Source: Oceanisphaera litoralis (GTDB lineage Bacteria > Pseudomonadota > Gammaproteobacteria > Enterobacterales > Aeromonadaceae). From it: a DNA stretch of 64,000 bases. Below, in pieces: positions 28,279-36,848 of this stretch (position 1 is its first letter; the number at the start of each line of letters is the position of its first letter). The stretch lies in NCBI RefSeq assembly GCF_016907015.1, contig NZ_JAFBBE010000015.1, positions 31,354-95,353 of the forward strand. Direction: 5' to 3'. The position numbers were made by a program, and so were the translations under genes. The notes beneath the pieces were generated by a model, which did no database searches, was not told the origin of the DNA, and worked only from the letters and a program-made list of their open reading frames with translations.

Positions 28279-28665
28279 TTATTGTTCACACTGGACCCTA
28301 GCCAGCCAGGCGATGAGATCCCGCCGCTGCTGCGGATCTGTGATGCCCGCATAGGTCATTGTAGTCCCCGGCACCTGCTTCAGCGGTGCCGCCAGAAAGG
28401 CATCCAGGGTGTTTATATCCCAGACAAGCCCGGACTTCCGCATCGCCGCCGAATAGTTGAAGCCGGGCACCGAGGCTGCCGGCCGGCCGACAAGCCCGCA
28501 ATGGCGTGGGCCGGTGCGATTTACCTGCAGCGAGTGACACCCCATGCAACGGCTGTAGACTTGTTCTCCCCGACGCGGATCGCCGGCCGGCTCGGCCCGC
28601 AACGATGGCAGGGCGAACAGGAGACAGAGTAACCCCGCCGCTGGCAGCCATAACGACCCTTTCAT
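28279..28665 (-). CDS. Periplasmic cytochrome c (c550/c2-like)
   Basis: A 128-residue precursor with a signal peptide (residues 1-24, ending LRA) and one haem site CMGCHS. The segment GPRHCGLVGRPAASVPGFNYS and the later MTYAGI Met ligand are typical of mitochondrial-type cytochrome c2/c550. The mature protein would be a soluble periplasmic one-electron carrier. It lies 9 bp after the ferritin-like gene and 10 bp before the sigma-factor gene, so the three are almost certainly one operon. Confidence 0.92.
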   Translation of the reverse strand: MKGSLWLPAAGLLCLLFALPSLRAEPAGDPRRGEQVYSRCMGCHSLQVNRTGPRHCGLVGRPAASVPGFNYSAAMRKSGLVWDINTLDAFLAAPLKQVPGTTMTYAGITDPQQRRDLIAWLARVQCEQ

Positions 28666-28674
28666 CTCGACCTC

Positions 28675-29253
28675 CTACGAGAAAAAGGCGCCGGGCACCG
28701 GATCCAGACCCAGCACAGAGCGCAACACGGCCCAGTGCATGGCCTCATCCGCCAGTATGCTGGCTGCCGCCGATGACAGATCCCGATTATCGAACAGCGG
28801 TATGGCGCCCGCGTAGGCGCTGACCGCCCCCCGCTCCAGGCTGGCGGCAAAGGTCAGTACATCGGCCTGCCCTTTCAGCTGATCGACCGGGAAGGTGTAA
28901 TCGGCGGGGCCGGCGGGCAAGGTGCCACCCAGCTGACCGACTGTGGCTGCGAGCAGATCCGCATGCTCTTTGTGGTGTCCCTGAAAACTCACCGCCACCT
29001 TGAGCACTTCGGGCTGCAGTAAACCACTGTCTGCCCCCAGCTGATAGGCCGCTATGGCTTCTCGCTCTGCCAGCCAGGCGGTGCCCAGGATGCGGATATC
29101 GGTCAACTGCGCCTCACTGCTGGCGTTCGCCGCCAGCGCCAGCCGGGAATTGCCGGCCATCAGGCCGATGGCGGCGCCGGACAGGGTCAGACACAGGCCG
29201 TCGAACAGGAAGTGACGACGCGGGGTGATAATCAATTGCTCTGGCTTGTTCAT
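28675..29253 (-). CDS. Tat-exported ferritin-like domain protein
   Basis: A 192-residue protein with a probable Tat signal (TPRRHFLFDG then a hydrophobic segment to ALAA, residues 10-43). A ferritin-like four-helix domain follows, with Glu and His ligand candidates spaced as in helices: AEREAIAAY, GHHKEHAD, ERGAVSAY and DEAMHWAVL. These are di-iron or di-metal site patterns (Ferritin_2-like). Export through Tat suggests it folds with metal in the cytoplasm. It leads the operon with the cytochrome c and ECF sigma factor. A role in peroxide or iron stress is plausible, unproven. Confidence 0.82.
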   Translation of the reverse strand: MNKPEQLIITPRRHFLFDGLCLTLSGAAIGLMAGNSRLALAANASSEAQLTDIRILGTAWLAEREAIAAYQLGADSGLLQPEVLKVAVSFQGHHKEHADLLAATVGQLGGTLPAGPADYTFPVDQLKGQADVLTFAASLERGAVSAYAGAIPLFDNRDLSSAAASILADEAMHWAVLRSVLGLDPVPGAFFS

Positions 29254-29293
29254 CTTGCTGCTCCTTTGCCTCTGACAAACGCTTTGTCACTCT

Positions 29294-29322
29294 ATTAATG
29301 CAGCAGGGAGGCAAAAGGTTCC
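29294..29322 (-). promoter_or_regulatory. Candidate ECF-type promoter upstream of the ferritin-like operon
   Basis: On the minus strand GGAACC (29322-29317) resembles an ECF -35 element (GGAAC core), followed by a 17-bp spacer and ATTAAT (29299-29294). Transcription would start near 29287, about 34 bases before the ATG at 29253. Autoregulation by the operon's own sigma factor is inferred. The -10 sequence is atypical for RpoE-like factors. Confidence 0.4.
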
Positions 29323-29351
29323 CGAAAAATCAGGCAAGGGGTGAGAAAAGC

Positions 29352-29414
29352 GGGAAGCGGGAAGCGGGAAGCGGGAAGCGGGAAGCGGGAAGCGGGAAGC
29401 GGGAAGCGGGAAGC
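29352..29414. repeat. (GGGAAGC)9 heptamer tandem repeat
   Basis: Nine perfect consecutive copies of GGGAAGC fill 63 bp, with an AAAAGC partial unit before it. It lies between the candidate ECF promoter (29294-29322) and the uvrD 3' end. A perfect 7-bp array of this length is prone to slippage, so copy number may vary between isolates. Confidence 0.97.
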
Positions 29415-29534
29415 AAAAATGGTAGGCGCCGCTTTAGCCGGCGCAAACCGGCACGCAACGAAAATTTCACAGACACCGCGCAAAAACGGCCAGCTACACC
29501 AGGCATCTGACCGCTTACAGCTTACGGCTGCTTT

Positions 29535-31703
29535 TTAAAGCGCTTCCAGCCGGGCGTAGGCGGTGACCAGCCACTTGCTGCCGCCGTCGTCGAAGTTGAC
29601 CTGCACCCGGCTCTGGGCACCGGCGCCTTCGAAGTTGAGCACTATGCCCTCGCCAAATTTGGGGTGCAATACCCGCTGGCCGAGGCTAAACCCGGTTTCG
29701 TTGAAGGTTTCCTGCACCCTGTCCTGACCGAAACGACCCTTGGGCACGGCGCGGCTGACGGTGGCCTTGAGCCGGATTTCTTCCAGGCAGTCGGTGGGCA
29801 GCTCCTTGATGAAGCGGCTGGGCCGGTGAAACATTTCCCGACCGTAGAGGCGGCGGCTCTCGGCGTGGCTGATATACAGCTTGCTCATGGCCCGGGTCAT
29901 GCCCACGTAGGCCAGGCGGCGTTCTTCTTCCAGCCGCTGGCTTTCTTCCGCCGACTGCTGGCTGGGGAACATGCCCTCTTCCACCCCGACCATGAACACC
30001 AACGGGAATTCCAGGCCCTTGGCCGAGTGCAGCGTCATCAGCTGTACCGCATCGTCGAACTGATCCGCCTGACTCTCGCCCGCCTCCAGCGCCGCGTGAG
30101 ACAGAAAGGCCGACAGCAGCGGCATGTCGTCGTCTTCGGACGGAGTAAACTGGCGGGTGGCACTGACCAGCTCTTCCAGGTTTTCTACCCGGGCCTGGGC
30201 CTTTTCGCCTTTCTCGGCCTGATACATGGCCTTGAGCCCGGACAGCTCTATCACCCGGTCGGTCTGCACATGCAGCGGCAGCTCCCGGGTCTCGTCTTCC
30301 AGCTGGTTGATCAGCGCCAGGAAGCGGCTTACCGCCGAGGCGGCACGGCCGGTGAGCACCTTTTCTTCCACCAATGCCCAGGCCGACTGCCACAGGGTGA
30401 GCTGCCGCTCCCGGGCCGCCTGGCGCACCAGGCCCAGGGTACGTTCGCCGATGCCGCGGGTGGGGGTATTGACGATACGCTCGAACGCCGCCTCGTCGCC
30501 TCTGTTGTTCATCAGCCGCAGATACCCCAGCGCATCCTTGATTTCCTGCCGATCGAAGAAACGCAGGCCACCGTAGATACGATAGGGCAGGCGCGCCTGG
30601 ATCAGCGCCTCTTCCAGCACCCGTGACTGGGCGTTGTTGCGGTACAGGATGGCGGCCTCAGTCAGCAGCCCGTCCTGCTGACGCCATTGCTTGATACGCT
30701 CGACCACGAAGCGGGCTTCGTCCACCTCGTTGAAGGCACCATAGAGGGCGATGGGCTCGCCCTCGCTGCCTTCGGTCCACAGTTCCTTGCCCATGCGTTC
30801 GGCATTGTTGGCAATCAGGGTGTTGGCGGCCTTGAGGATGGTGCCGGTAGAACGGTAGTTCTGCTCCAGCCGTATGGTGTCGGCACCGGGAAAGTCGCGC
30901 AAAAAGCGGGTGATGTTCTCCACCCGGGCGCCGCGCCAGCCGTAGATGGACTGATCGTCGTCGCCCACTATCATGACCCGGGCCTGCTGGCCCGCCAGCA
31001 TCTGCAACCAGGCGTATTGAATGCTGTTGGTGTCCTGAAATTCGTCCACCAGAATATGGCGGAACCTGTCCTGATAGTGGGCCAGAATATGGGGGTTATG
31101 CAGCCACAGCTCGTGGGCACGCAGCAGCAACTCGGCAAAGTCCACCAGGCCGGCCCGGTCACAGGTGTCCTGGTACACCTGATAGATGCGCTGATAGGTT
31201 TGTTGCAGCGGATCCTTGAGCACCTGAATGTCTTTCGGGCGCAGGCCTTCGTCCTTGCGGGCATTGATGAAACCGGCGGCCTGCCGTGGCGGCCACTGTT
31301 TTTCATCCAGGTTCATGCCCTTGAGGATACGCTTGAGCAGCCGCAGCTGGTCATCCGAGTCCAGGATCTGAAAGTCCTGCGGCAGCCTGGCATCCAGGTG
31401 ATGGGCCCGCAGCAGCCGGTGCGCCAGGCCGTGGAAGGTACCGAGCCAGAGCCCGAACAGACGACCGCCGAGCAACTGCTCGACCCGGCCGCGCATTTCC
31501 GCCGAGGCCTTGTTGGTAAAGGTCACCGCCAGAATGGCCGAGGCCGGCACCTGCTCCACCTGCATCAGCCAGGCGATGCGATGCACCAGCACCCGGGTCT
31601 TGCCACTGCCGGCACCGGCCAGCACCAGCATGTTCTGGGCGGGAGCGGCAACCGCGTCCCTTTGCTTGTCGTTCATGCCGTCAAGCAGGCTGGATACATC
31701 CAT
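29535..31703 (-). CDS. uvrD: DNA helicase II UvrD
   Basis: A superfamily 1 3'-5' helicase acting in mismatch and nucleotide-excision repair. The 722-residue protein (E. coli 720) starts MDVSSLLDGMNDKQRDAV. Walker A is GAGSGKT; motif Ia is TFTNKAS, motif II VDEFQDTN, motif III DDQSIYGWRGA, and motifs V-VI include TLHSAKGLEFPLVF and YVGMTRA. The C-terminal Tudor-like region (GQRVLHPKFGEGIVLNFEG) that binds RNA polymerase is present. It is followed past its stop by a GCTTACAGCTTACGGCTGC motif. Confidence 0.96.
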   Translation of the reverse strand: MDVSSLLDGMNDKQRDAVAAPAQNMLVLAGAGSGKTRVLVHRIAWLMQVEQVPASAILAVTFTNKASAEMRGRVEQLLGGRLFGLWLGTFHGLAHRLLRAHHLDARLPQDFQILDSDDQLRLLKRILKGMNLDEKQWPPRQAAGFINARKDEGLRPKDIQVLKDPLQQTYQRIYQVYQDTCDRAGLVDFAELLLRAHELWLHNPHILAHYQDRFRHILVDEFQDTNSIQYAWLQMLAGQQARVMIVGDDDQSIYGWRGARVENITRFLRDFPGADTIRLEQNYRSTGTILKAANTLIANNAERMGKELWTEGSEGEPIALYGAFNEVDEARFVVERIKQWRQQDGLLTEAAILYRNNAQSRVLEEALIQARLPYRIYGGLRFFDRQEIKDALGYLRLMNNRGDEAAFERIVNTPTRGIGERTLGLVRQAARERQLTLWQSAWALVEEKVLTGRAASAVSRFLALINQLEDETRELPLHVQTDRVIELSGLKAMYQAEKGEKAQARVENLEELVSATRQFTPSEDDDMPLLSAFLSHAALEAGESQADQFDDAVQLMTLHSAKGLEFPLVFMVGVEEGMFPSQQSAEESQRLEEERRLAYVGMTRAMSKLYISHAESRRLYGREMFHRPSRFIKELPTDCLEEIRLKATVSRAVPKGRFGQDRVQETFNETGFSLGQRVLHPKFGEGIVLNFEGAGAQSRVQVNFDDGGSKWLVTAYARLEAL

Positions 31704-31738
31704 TACAACTCCTGGGAATATTTACAGTATGGCGGCGA

Positions 31739-32446
31739 TTATAACAGCTCCAGCATTTGCTCCAACCGCTCCAGGGCGACATGGGGCAAACAGTGCAGAT
31801 CCGCCTCGGTCCGGCCATTGTCGTTGAGCCACACCGCCTGACAACCGCTGTGCACGGCACCGGCCACGTCGGTGTTGATATGGTCGCCGATATGCAGTAT
31901 CTCCGACAGACGTACGCCGGTCTGCTCCGCCAGCCGATGGAACATGTCCGGTGCCGGTTTCATGCGCCCATCGATACCGGCCCGCAGCACCATATCGAAA
32001 TAGGGCGCCAGCTCGGTGCGCTCAATCGGCAGGTTGCCGTTGGTGATCACCGTCAGCCGGTGTTTCTGTCCCAGTGCCGACAGCACCCTGTGGGTCGCCT
32101 CCGGCACCCGGATTTTTCCGCGCTGTTCCAGAAAGCCCCGGTAAAACTCCCCGGCCATGGTCGCCGCCCGTGCCTCATCCAGCCCCTGTTGCCGCAGGCC
32201 CTCGGTCAGTACCCGCAGGCGGCAGGCACTGACATCGTGGCTCAATTCGGGCCGTTCAAGCAAAATCCGGCGCTTGATCGCCGCCAGGTTATCCTTGCCG
32301 AGCAGGGTGGATTCCGGATGATGCTGCTTGAGCGCATCCAGCAACCAGGCTTCCGCCGCCGCTATCACCGGCACGTTGTCGTACAGGGTATCGTCCAGAT
32401 CGAAGCTGATGACCTTGACCGGGGTGAGTCGTTTATAAAAGCGCAT
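31739..32446 (-). CDS. yigB: HAD-family phosphatase YigB
   Basis: A 235-residue haloacid-dehalogenase phosphatase. In E. coli YigB dephosphorylates the riboflavin precursor 5-amino-6-(5-phosphoribitylamino)uracil and FMN. Motif I is SFDLDDTLYDN with both catalytic Asp, motif II is VITNGN, and motif III/IV is KPAPDMFH plus HIGDHINTDVAGA. It sits between xerC and uvrD, as in enteric bacteria, 36 bp upstream of the uvrD ATG. Confidence 0.9.
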   Translation of the reverse strand: MRFYKRLTPVKVISFDLDDTLYDNVPVIAAAEAWLLDALKQHHPESTLLGKDNLAAIKRRILLERPELSHDVSACRLRVLTEGLRQQGLDEARAATMAGEFYRGFLEQRGKIRVPEATHRVLSALGQKHRLTVITNGNLPIERTELAPYFDMVLRAGIDGRMKPAPDMFHRLAEQTGVRLSEILHIGDHINTDVAGAVHSGCQAVWLNDNGRTEADLHCLPHVALERLEQMLELL

Positions 32447-32461
32447 TTGGGTTCCTAATCA

Positions 32462-32572
32462 TGAAAACAAAGCTGGCAGCTGTCAGTGAAGGGCAGCCAA
32501 AACTGTGGGCTACAGGTCCGATATTTTTTCTGTAGCTGATAGCTTACAGCTTAAGGCTTACCGCTGCCCGAA
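32462..32572. repeat. Low-complexity AGCTTACAGC-type tract between yigB and xerC
   Basis: The 130-bp gap after the xerC stop (minus strand) contains reiterated related words: GCTGGCAGCTGTCAG near 32470, GTAGCTGATAGCTTACAGC then TTAAGGCTTAC at about 32532-32560. The latter resembles GCTTACAGCTTACGGCTGC at 29513-29531, past uvrD. Parts are inverted with respect to each other, so hairpins are possible. No protein is encoded. Confidence 0.65.
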
Positions 32573-32575
32573 GGG

Positions 32576-33484
32576 CTAGTCCTTGCTGCGTTTGGCCCTG
32601 GGGTGGGCCTGATCGTAGGCCTTGGCCAGATGCTGAAAGTCCAGATGGGTGTAGATCTGGGTGGTGGCCAGATCCGCATGACCCAGCAGTTCCTGCACCG
32701 CCCGCAGGTCGCCGCTCGATTCCAGCATGTGGGTAGCGAAAGAGTGGCGCAGCTTGTGCGGGTGAATATGGCTCGACAACGCCTGCTTGCCGCCCCACTG
32801 GGCCAGCCGCAGCTGTACACTGCGATGACTGATGCGCCGCTGCCGCTGGCTGACAAACAGCGCCGGCTCGTCGGGACCCGCCAGACCGCCGCGTACCTTG
32901 AGCCACTTGTCCAGCCACTCCAGCGCCATCCGGCCCACCGGCAGTATGCGTTCCTTGTTGCCCTTGCCGACCACCCGCACCTGACGCTCGGCAAACTGAA
33001 TGTCCCCCAGGTTCAGGTTGACCAGCTCGGCCAGCCGCAGGCCGGAGGAATACATCAGCTCCATGATGGCCCGGTCGCGTACCGCCAATGGATCCGACTC
33101 GTCGATGTTCATCAGCTGATGCAGCTCGTCCACATCCAGGTTCTTGGGCAGGGGGCGGCCCTGCTTGGGCGCGCTGACGCCCCGGGCCGGATTGGCCTGC
33201 AACAGGCCTTGCAGAATAAGCCAGTCGCAGAAGCTGCGCAGGCTGCTGAGCTTGGTGGCGATGGAGCGCGGCGACAGTCCGCCCTTGTGCATGCGCGTGG
33301 CCAGGCCCCGCACATGGCTGACCGACAGCGCCGGCCAGCCCTCGAGTGACAATTCGGCCAACTGCCCGGCCATGGCGTTGAGATGACGGCCATAGCCGTC
33401 GCGGGTATGCACGCTCAGCTGGCGCTCTACCCGCAGGTATTCGAGAAAGTCGCCAATGGCCGGGGTCAGCTCAGCGGTCGTCAT
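32576..33484 (-). CDS. xerC: Tyrosine recombinase XerC
   Basis: With XerD, XerC resolves chromosome dimers at dif. The 302-residue protein has an N-terminal SAM-like DNA-binding domain (about 1-100). The catalytic domain carries Arg in SSGLRLAELV, Lys in VVGKGNKERILP, the HxxR box HPHKLRHSFATH, His in LLGHADL, and the nucleophile Tyr in IYTHLDF. It overlaps the upstream yigA gene by 14 bases. The position dapF-yigA-xerC-yigB-uvrD is conserved in enteric-type bacteria. Confidence 0.96.
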   Translation of the reverse strand: MTTAELTPAIGDFLEYLRVERQLSVHTRDGYGRHLNAMAGQLAELSLEGWPALSVSHVRGLATRMHKGGLSPRSIATKLSSLRSFCDWLILQGLLQANPARGVSAPKQGRPLPKNLDVDELHQLMNIDESDPLAVRDRAIMELMYSSGLRLAELVNLNLGDIQFAERQVRVVGKGNKERILPVGRMALEWLDKWLKVRGGLAGPDEPALFVSQRQRRISHRSVQLRLAQWGGKQALSSHIHPHKLRHSFATHMLESSGDLRAVQELLGHADLATTQIYTHLDFQHLAKAYDQAHPRAKRSKD

Positions 33485-34238
33485 CGGCCATCCGAGCCGG
33501 TAGTTCCGAGGCCGATAATTCTGGAGCCGACAGTTCCGAGGCCGATAACACCAGCCTGGGCAACAACAACGCGAGAATATCGGCCAGCTGACGGATCAGC
33601 AGGGTATCCATGCCCGAACGATAATGACCACTGTCGGTGCTGCCAAACGCCAGCAGGCCCATTTCACCGCGGCTACCCAGCCGGATCAGGGCACAGGAAT
33701 TCACCATGGCGTCCTGGAACAGACGATGCTTCTCTTCCTTGCCGAGCCGGCCCAGATAGACAGACTGGCTCGCCATCCGCTCGCGATAGAGCCGTTCCAG
33801 CTGCTCCCCGGCCGGACTCTGCTCGCTGGGATAAGTATGCGGATCCAGCACCAGCCGCAGTGCCGAAACCCGCAACTGCTCCTGTAACGTGCGGCGCATG
33901 CACAGTTCCAGCTCAGCCACGCTGCTGCATTCAAACAAGCGAGGAATCAGATCCATATAGACCCGAAAGATACGCTCGTTTTCTCCGGCTACCGTCATCA
34001 GCCCGGTGATTTCATCTTCCAGCTCATGGATGCGCCGCCGCTGGCGGTCCAGCTTCACTTCCACCAGCGACACGCTGCCATGATGTTCGTGGGGCAGCCG
34101 CAGCTGCTCCAGCAGGCTGCGATGCCGGTCGAAAAAATGGGGTCGGGCGGCCAGATAGTCGGCTATCAGGTCGTCGTTCAGGTCCGCTTCTGTACCCTGG
34201 CTACTCTGGTTCACCTTCTCCGTCACCTTATCGGTCAT
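33471..34238 (-). CDS. yigA: DUF484 family protein (YigA)
   Basis: A 255-residue cytoplasmic protein with an N-terminal helical part ([18 protein letters not shown]) and a GAF-like fold, as in the DUF484 family found before xerC. Function is not established. The last 40 residues show reiterated [19 protein letters not shown], encoded by a near-repeat with a 15-base period at about 33495-33550; this tail is not a usual family feature and looks like recent slippage. It overlaps dapF by four bases and xerC by 14. Confidence 0.88.
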   Translation of the reverse strand: MTDKVTEKVNQSSQGTEADLNDDLIADYLAARPHFFDRHRSLLEQLRLPHEHHGSVSLVEVKLDRQRRRIHELEDEITGLMTVAGENERIFRVYMDLIPRLFECSSVAELELCMRRTLQEQLRVSALRLVLDPHTYPSEQSPAGEQLERLYRERMASQSVYLGRLGKEEKHRLFQDAMVNSCALIRLGSRGEMGLLAFGSTDSGHYRSGMDTLLIRQLADILALLLPRLVLSASELSAPELSASELPARMADDDR

Positions 34239-35062
34239 AGGTTGATCTGTCCGTCAAACACGTGTTCTGCCGGGCCTGTCATGTACACCGGCTTGCCCGG
34301 TCCCTTCCAGGCGATGCTGAGGCTACCGCCGGGCAGCTGTACCTGTACCCGATCCGCCAGCTTGCCCCAGCTCATGCCCATCACCGCCGCCGCACAGGCG
34401 CCGGTGCCGCAGGCCAGGGTTTCCCCCGCACCGCGTTCATGCACCCGCAGCTTGATCTCGCGGGCATTGAGGATCTGCATGAAGCCGACGTTGACCCGGG
34501 ATGGAAAGCGCTCGTGACTTTCCAGCTCGGGGCCCAGGGTAGCCACCAGATCGGTGTCGATATCGTCCACTTCCAGCACACAGTGCGGGTTGCCCATGGA
34601 CACGGCGCCGCAGAGCACCGTCTGCTGCCCGGCCCGTACCAGATAGGTTTTCTCCGCCTTCTGGGCCTTGAACGGGATCCTGGCCGGGTCAAACTCGGGC
34701 ACGCCCATGTTGACCGTGACCTGATTATCCTTCTCGAGCTGCAGCACTATGTTGCCTTTCTGGGTGCTGACGCTGATCCTGTCTTTGTGGGTCAGCCCCT
34801 TCAGCCGCACGAAACGGGCAAAGCAGCGGGCCCCGTTGCCGCACTGCTCTACCTCGGAGCCGTCGGCGTTGAAGATGCGATAGTGAAAGTCGAGGTCCGG
34901 ATCATAGGGTGGCTCCACCAGCAACAGCTGGTCGAAGCCGATACCAAAATGACGGTCGGCCAGCTGCCGGATTACCTCGGGATTGAAAAATACCTTCTGG
35001 GTGACGCCATCGACCACCATAAAGTCGTTGCCGAGTCCCTGCATCTTGGAAAAGTGGATCAC
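34235..35062 (-). CDS. dapF: Diaminopimelate epimerase
   Basis: DapF interconverts LL- and meso-diaminopimelate for lysine and peptidoglycan synthesis. The 275-residue enzyme has the two active-site cysteines in [13 protein letters not shown] (general base) and [31 protein letters not shown] at the N-terminus is diagnostic. It is 9 bp downstream of lysA on the same strand, and its stop overlaps yigA, so lptM-lysA-dapF-yigA-xerC-yigB form one operon. Confidence 0.97.
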   Translation of the reverse strand: MIHFSKMQGLGNDFMVVDGVTQKVFFNPEVIRQLADRHFGIGFDQLLLVEPPYDPDLDFHYRIFNADGSEVEQCGNGARCFARFVRLKGLTHKDRISVSTQKGNIVLQLEKDNQVTVNMGVPEFDPARIPFKAQKAEKTYLVRAGQQTVLCGAVSMGNPHCVLEVDDIDTDLVATLGPELESHERFPSRVNVGFMQILNAREIKLRVHERGAGETLACGTGACAAAVMGMSWGKLADRVQVQLPGGSLSIAWKGPGKPVYMTGPAEHVFDGQINL

Positions 35063-35071
35063 GATTACCCC

Positions 35072-36328
35072 TTAAGACGCCGGCAACAGGCTCTCGCCAC
35101 GCCACAAATCGGCCAATTGCTCGCGCTCGCGCACCACCAGGGCCTGATCGCCGTCCACCATCATCTCGGCGGCCCGCGGGCGGCTGTTGTAGTTGGAGGC
35201 CATCACGAAGCCATAGGCGCCGGCAGAACGCACCGCCAGCAGGTCGCCTTCGGTGATCGCAAGTTCCCTGTCCTTGCCGATAAAGTCACCGGTTTCACAC
35301 ACCGGGCCCACCACGTCATAGACGGCGGCCGGACGTTCCAGGGTCTTGTCCAGCGGAATAATGGCCTGCCAGGCGCTGTACAGGGCCGGGCGGATCAGGT
35401 CGTTCATGGCCGCATCGACAATGGCAAAATTCTTGGCTTCGCCGGGCTTCAGGTGCTCCACCCGGGTCAGCAGCACACCGGCGTTGGCGGCAATGGCCCG
35501 GCCCGGCTCGAACACCAGGGTCAGGTCGCGATCCTGCAGTCGCGCCTTGAGCTGTTCTGCATAGCGGCTGGGCTCGGGCGGTGTTTCGTTGTCGTAACGC
35601 ACGCCCAGGCCGCCCCCCACGTCCAGATGGCGGATCTGGATGCCGTCTTCGGCCAGGGCATCGATCAGCGCCAGCAGCTTGTCTACCGCTTCCAGGAAGG
35701 GCGACAGCTCGGTCAGCTGAGAACCGATATGGCAGTCTACCCCGTGAATGTCGAGGTGCTCCATGGCCGCCGCCTGGCGATAAATGCTCTGGGCCTGTTC
35801 GATGGGAATACCGAACTTGTTTTCCTTGAGGCCGGTGGAAATATAGGGATGGGTACCCGCATCTATATCCGGGTTCACCCTGATGGAAATGGGCGCCTTG
35901 CGACCCATATCACCGGCTATCTGATTGATGCGCGCCAGCTCGGCCACCGATTCCACGTTGAAGCAGAAGATGTTCTGCTCCAGGGCGAACCGGATTTCGT
36001 CGACCCGTTTGCCGACGCCGGAAAACACCACCTTGCCGGCATCGCCTCCGGCGGCCAGCACGCGGCACAACTCGCCTTTGGACACGATATCGAAACCGGA
36101 GCCCATGCGGGCCAGTACGTTGAGCACCGCCAGGTTGGAGTTGGCCTTGACCGCGTAACAGATCAGATGCTTCACATCACCGGCGGCCTGGTCGAAGGCG
36201 CGCCAGTGCCGTTCCAGGGTGGCACGAGAATAGACATAAAGCGGCGTGCCGTGTTGCTCGGCCAGACGACTAAGATCGCAGGCTTCACCGTAAAGACGGC
36301 CATCGTCCTGATAATTAAAATAATCCAA
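35072..36328 (-). CDS. lysA: Diaminopimelate decarboxylase
   Basis: A PLP enzyme that removes CO2 from meso-diaminopimelate to form lysine. The 418-residue protein has the PLP Lys in ICYAVKANSNLAVL, the GSGFDIVSKGEL segment, HIGSQ, DVGGGLGVRYD (phosphate-binding glycines) and EPGRAIAANAGVLLTRV. C-terminal residues include VGPVCETGDF with the partner-subunit Cys. It follows lptM by 12 bp. Confidence 0.97.
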   Translation of the reverse strand: MDYFNYQDDGRLYGEACDLSRLAEQHGTPLYVYSRATLERHWRAFDQAAGDVKHLICYAVKANSNLAVLNVLARMGSGFDIVSKGELCRVLAAGGDAGKVVFSGVGKRVDEIRFALEQNIFCFNVESVAELARINQIAGDMGRKAPISIRVNPDIDAGTHPYISTGLKENKFGIPIEQAQSIYRQAAAMEHLDIHGVDCHIGSQLTELSPFLEAVDKLLALIDALAEDGIQIRHLDVGGGLGVRYDNETPPEPSRYAEQLKARLQDRDLTLVFEPGRAIAANAGVLLTRVEHLKPGEAKNFAIVDAAMNDLIRPALYSAWQAIIPLDKTLERPAAVYDVVGPVCETGDFIGKDRELAITEGDLLAVRSAGAYGFVMASNYNSRPRAAEMMVDGDQALVVREREQLADLWRGESLLPAS

Positions 36329-36339
36329 GGTATTTTCCT

Positions 36340-36462
36340 TTACGACTGCTCAACCCGGGGTTGCTTTTGCTCGGTGTCCGGCAGGGTCAGCGGGCCTTTC
36401 AGGCCACATGCCGCCAGACTCAGACACAGGGCAACCAGCGCGGTTAGCTTGAATATGTTCAT
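36340..36462 (-). CDS. lptM: LPS assembly lipoprotein LptM (YifL)
   Basis: A 40-residue lipoprotein. The signal peptide ends in the lipobox LAAC at residues 16-19, followed directly by GLKGPLTLPD, the LptM hallmark. LptM promotes correct disulfide formation and assembly of the LptDE translocon in the outer membrane. A longer frame exists upstream but overlaps cyaY on the other strand, and only MNIFKLTALV fits a signal peptide. It is the first gene of the lysA-dapF operon. Confidence 0.93.
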   Translation of the reverse strand: MNIFKLTALVALCLSLAACGLKGPLTLPDTEQKQPRVEQS

Positions 36463-36534
36463 GGGATGACTGTGAATATGTTTCCAGGCTCTTATAATCG
36501 CATTCACATTCTCAAAAGCAATAGGAAGCGGGCG

Positions 36535-36846
36535 ATGAAAGACAGTGAGTTCCATGCCTTGGCGGATGCCATTTACCAGCATATTGAAGAGTGCATAGAC
36601 AGAAGCGGGGTCGATATCGACTGCGAAACCATCGGCGGCGTCATGACGCTGACCTTCGAGAACAACATCAAGTTCGTGATCAACCGTCAGGAGCCCTTGC
36701 ATCAAATCTGGCTGGCCACCCGGGAAAACGGCCATCACTTTGCCCTGCAGGGCGACCAGTGGATCGACAACCGCCAGGGGGTGGAGCTGCTGAGCTGGCT
36801 CAGCCTGCAGGCACGGCGCCAGGGTGATACCGAACTCGCGCTCTAA
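36535..36846 (+). CDS. cyaY: Frataxin homologue CyaY
   Basis: A 103-residue iron-binding regulator of the ISC iron-sulfur assembly machinery. The N-terminal acidic helix (DSEFHALADAIYQHIEECID) is the iron-binding ridge, and TIGGVMTLTFENNIKFVINRQEPLHQIWLAT gives the beta-sheet core. The start at 36535 follows GGAAG. It is divergent from lptM and converges with cyaA (2 bp between stops), the standard gammaproteobacterial layout. Confidence 0.96.
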   Translation: MKDSEFHALADAIYQHIEECIDRSGVDIDCETIGGVMTLTFENNIKFVINRQEPLHQIWLATRENGHHFALQGDQWIDNRQGVELLSWLSLQARRQGDTELAL

Positions 36847-36848
36847 CT

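Noticed and set aside
29341..29538. Plus-strand frame translating the GGGAAGC tract as a repeat protein (GSGKREA units)
   Set aside because: A 7-bp repeat stays open in all frames by composition; no ribosome-binding site and it runs into the uvrD 3' end.
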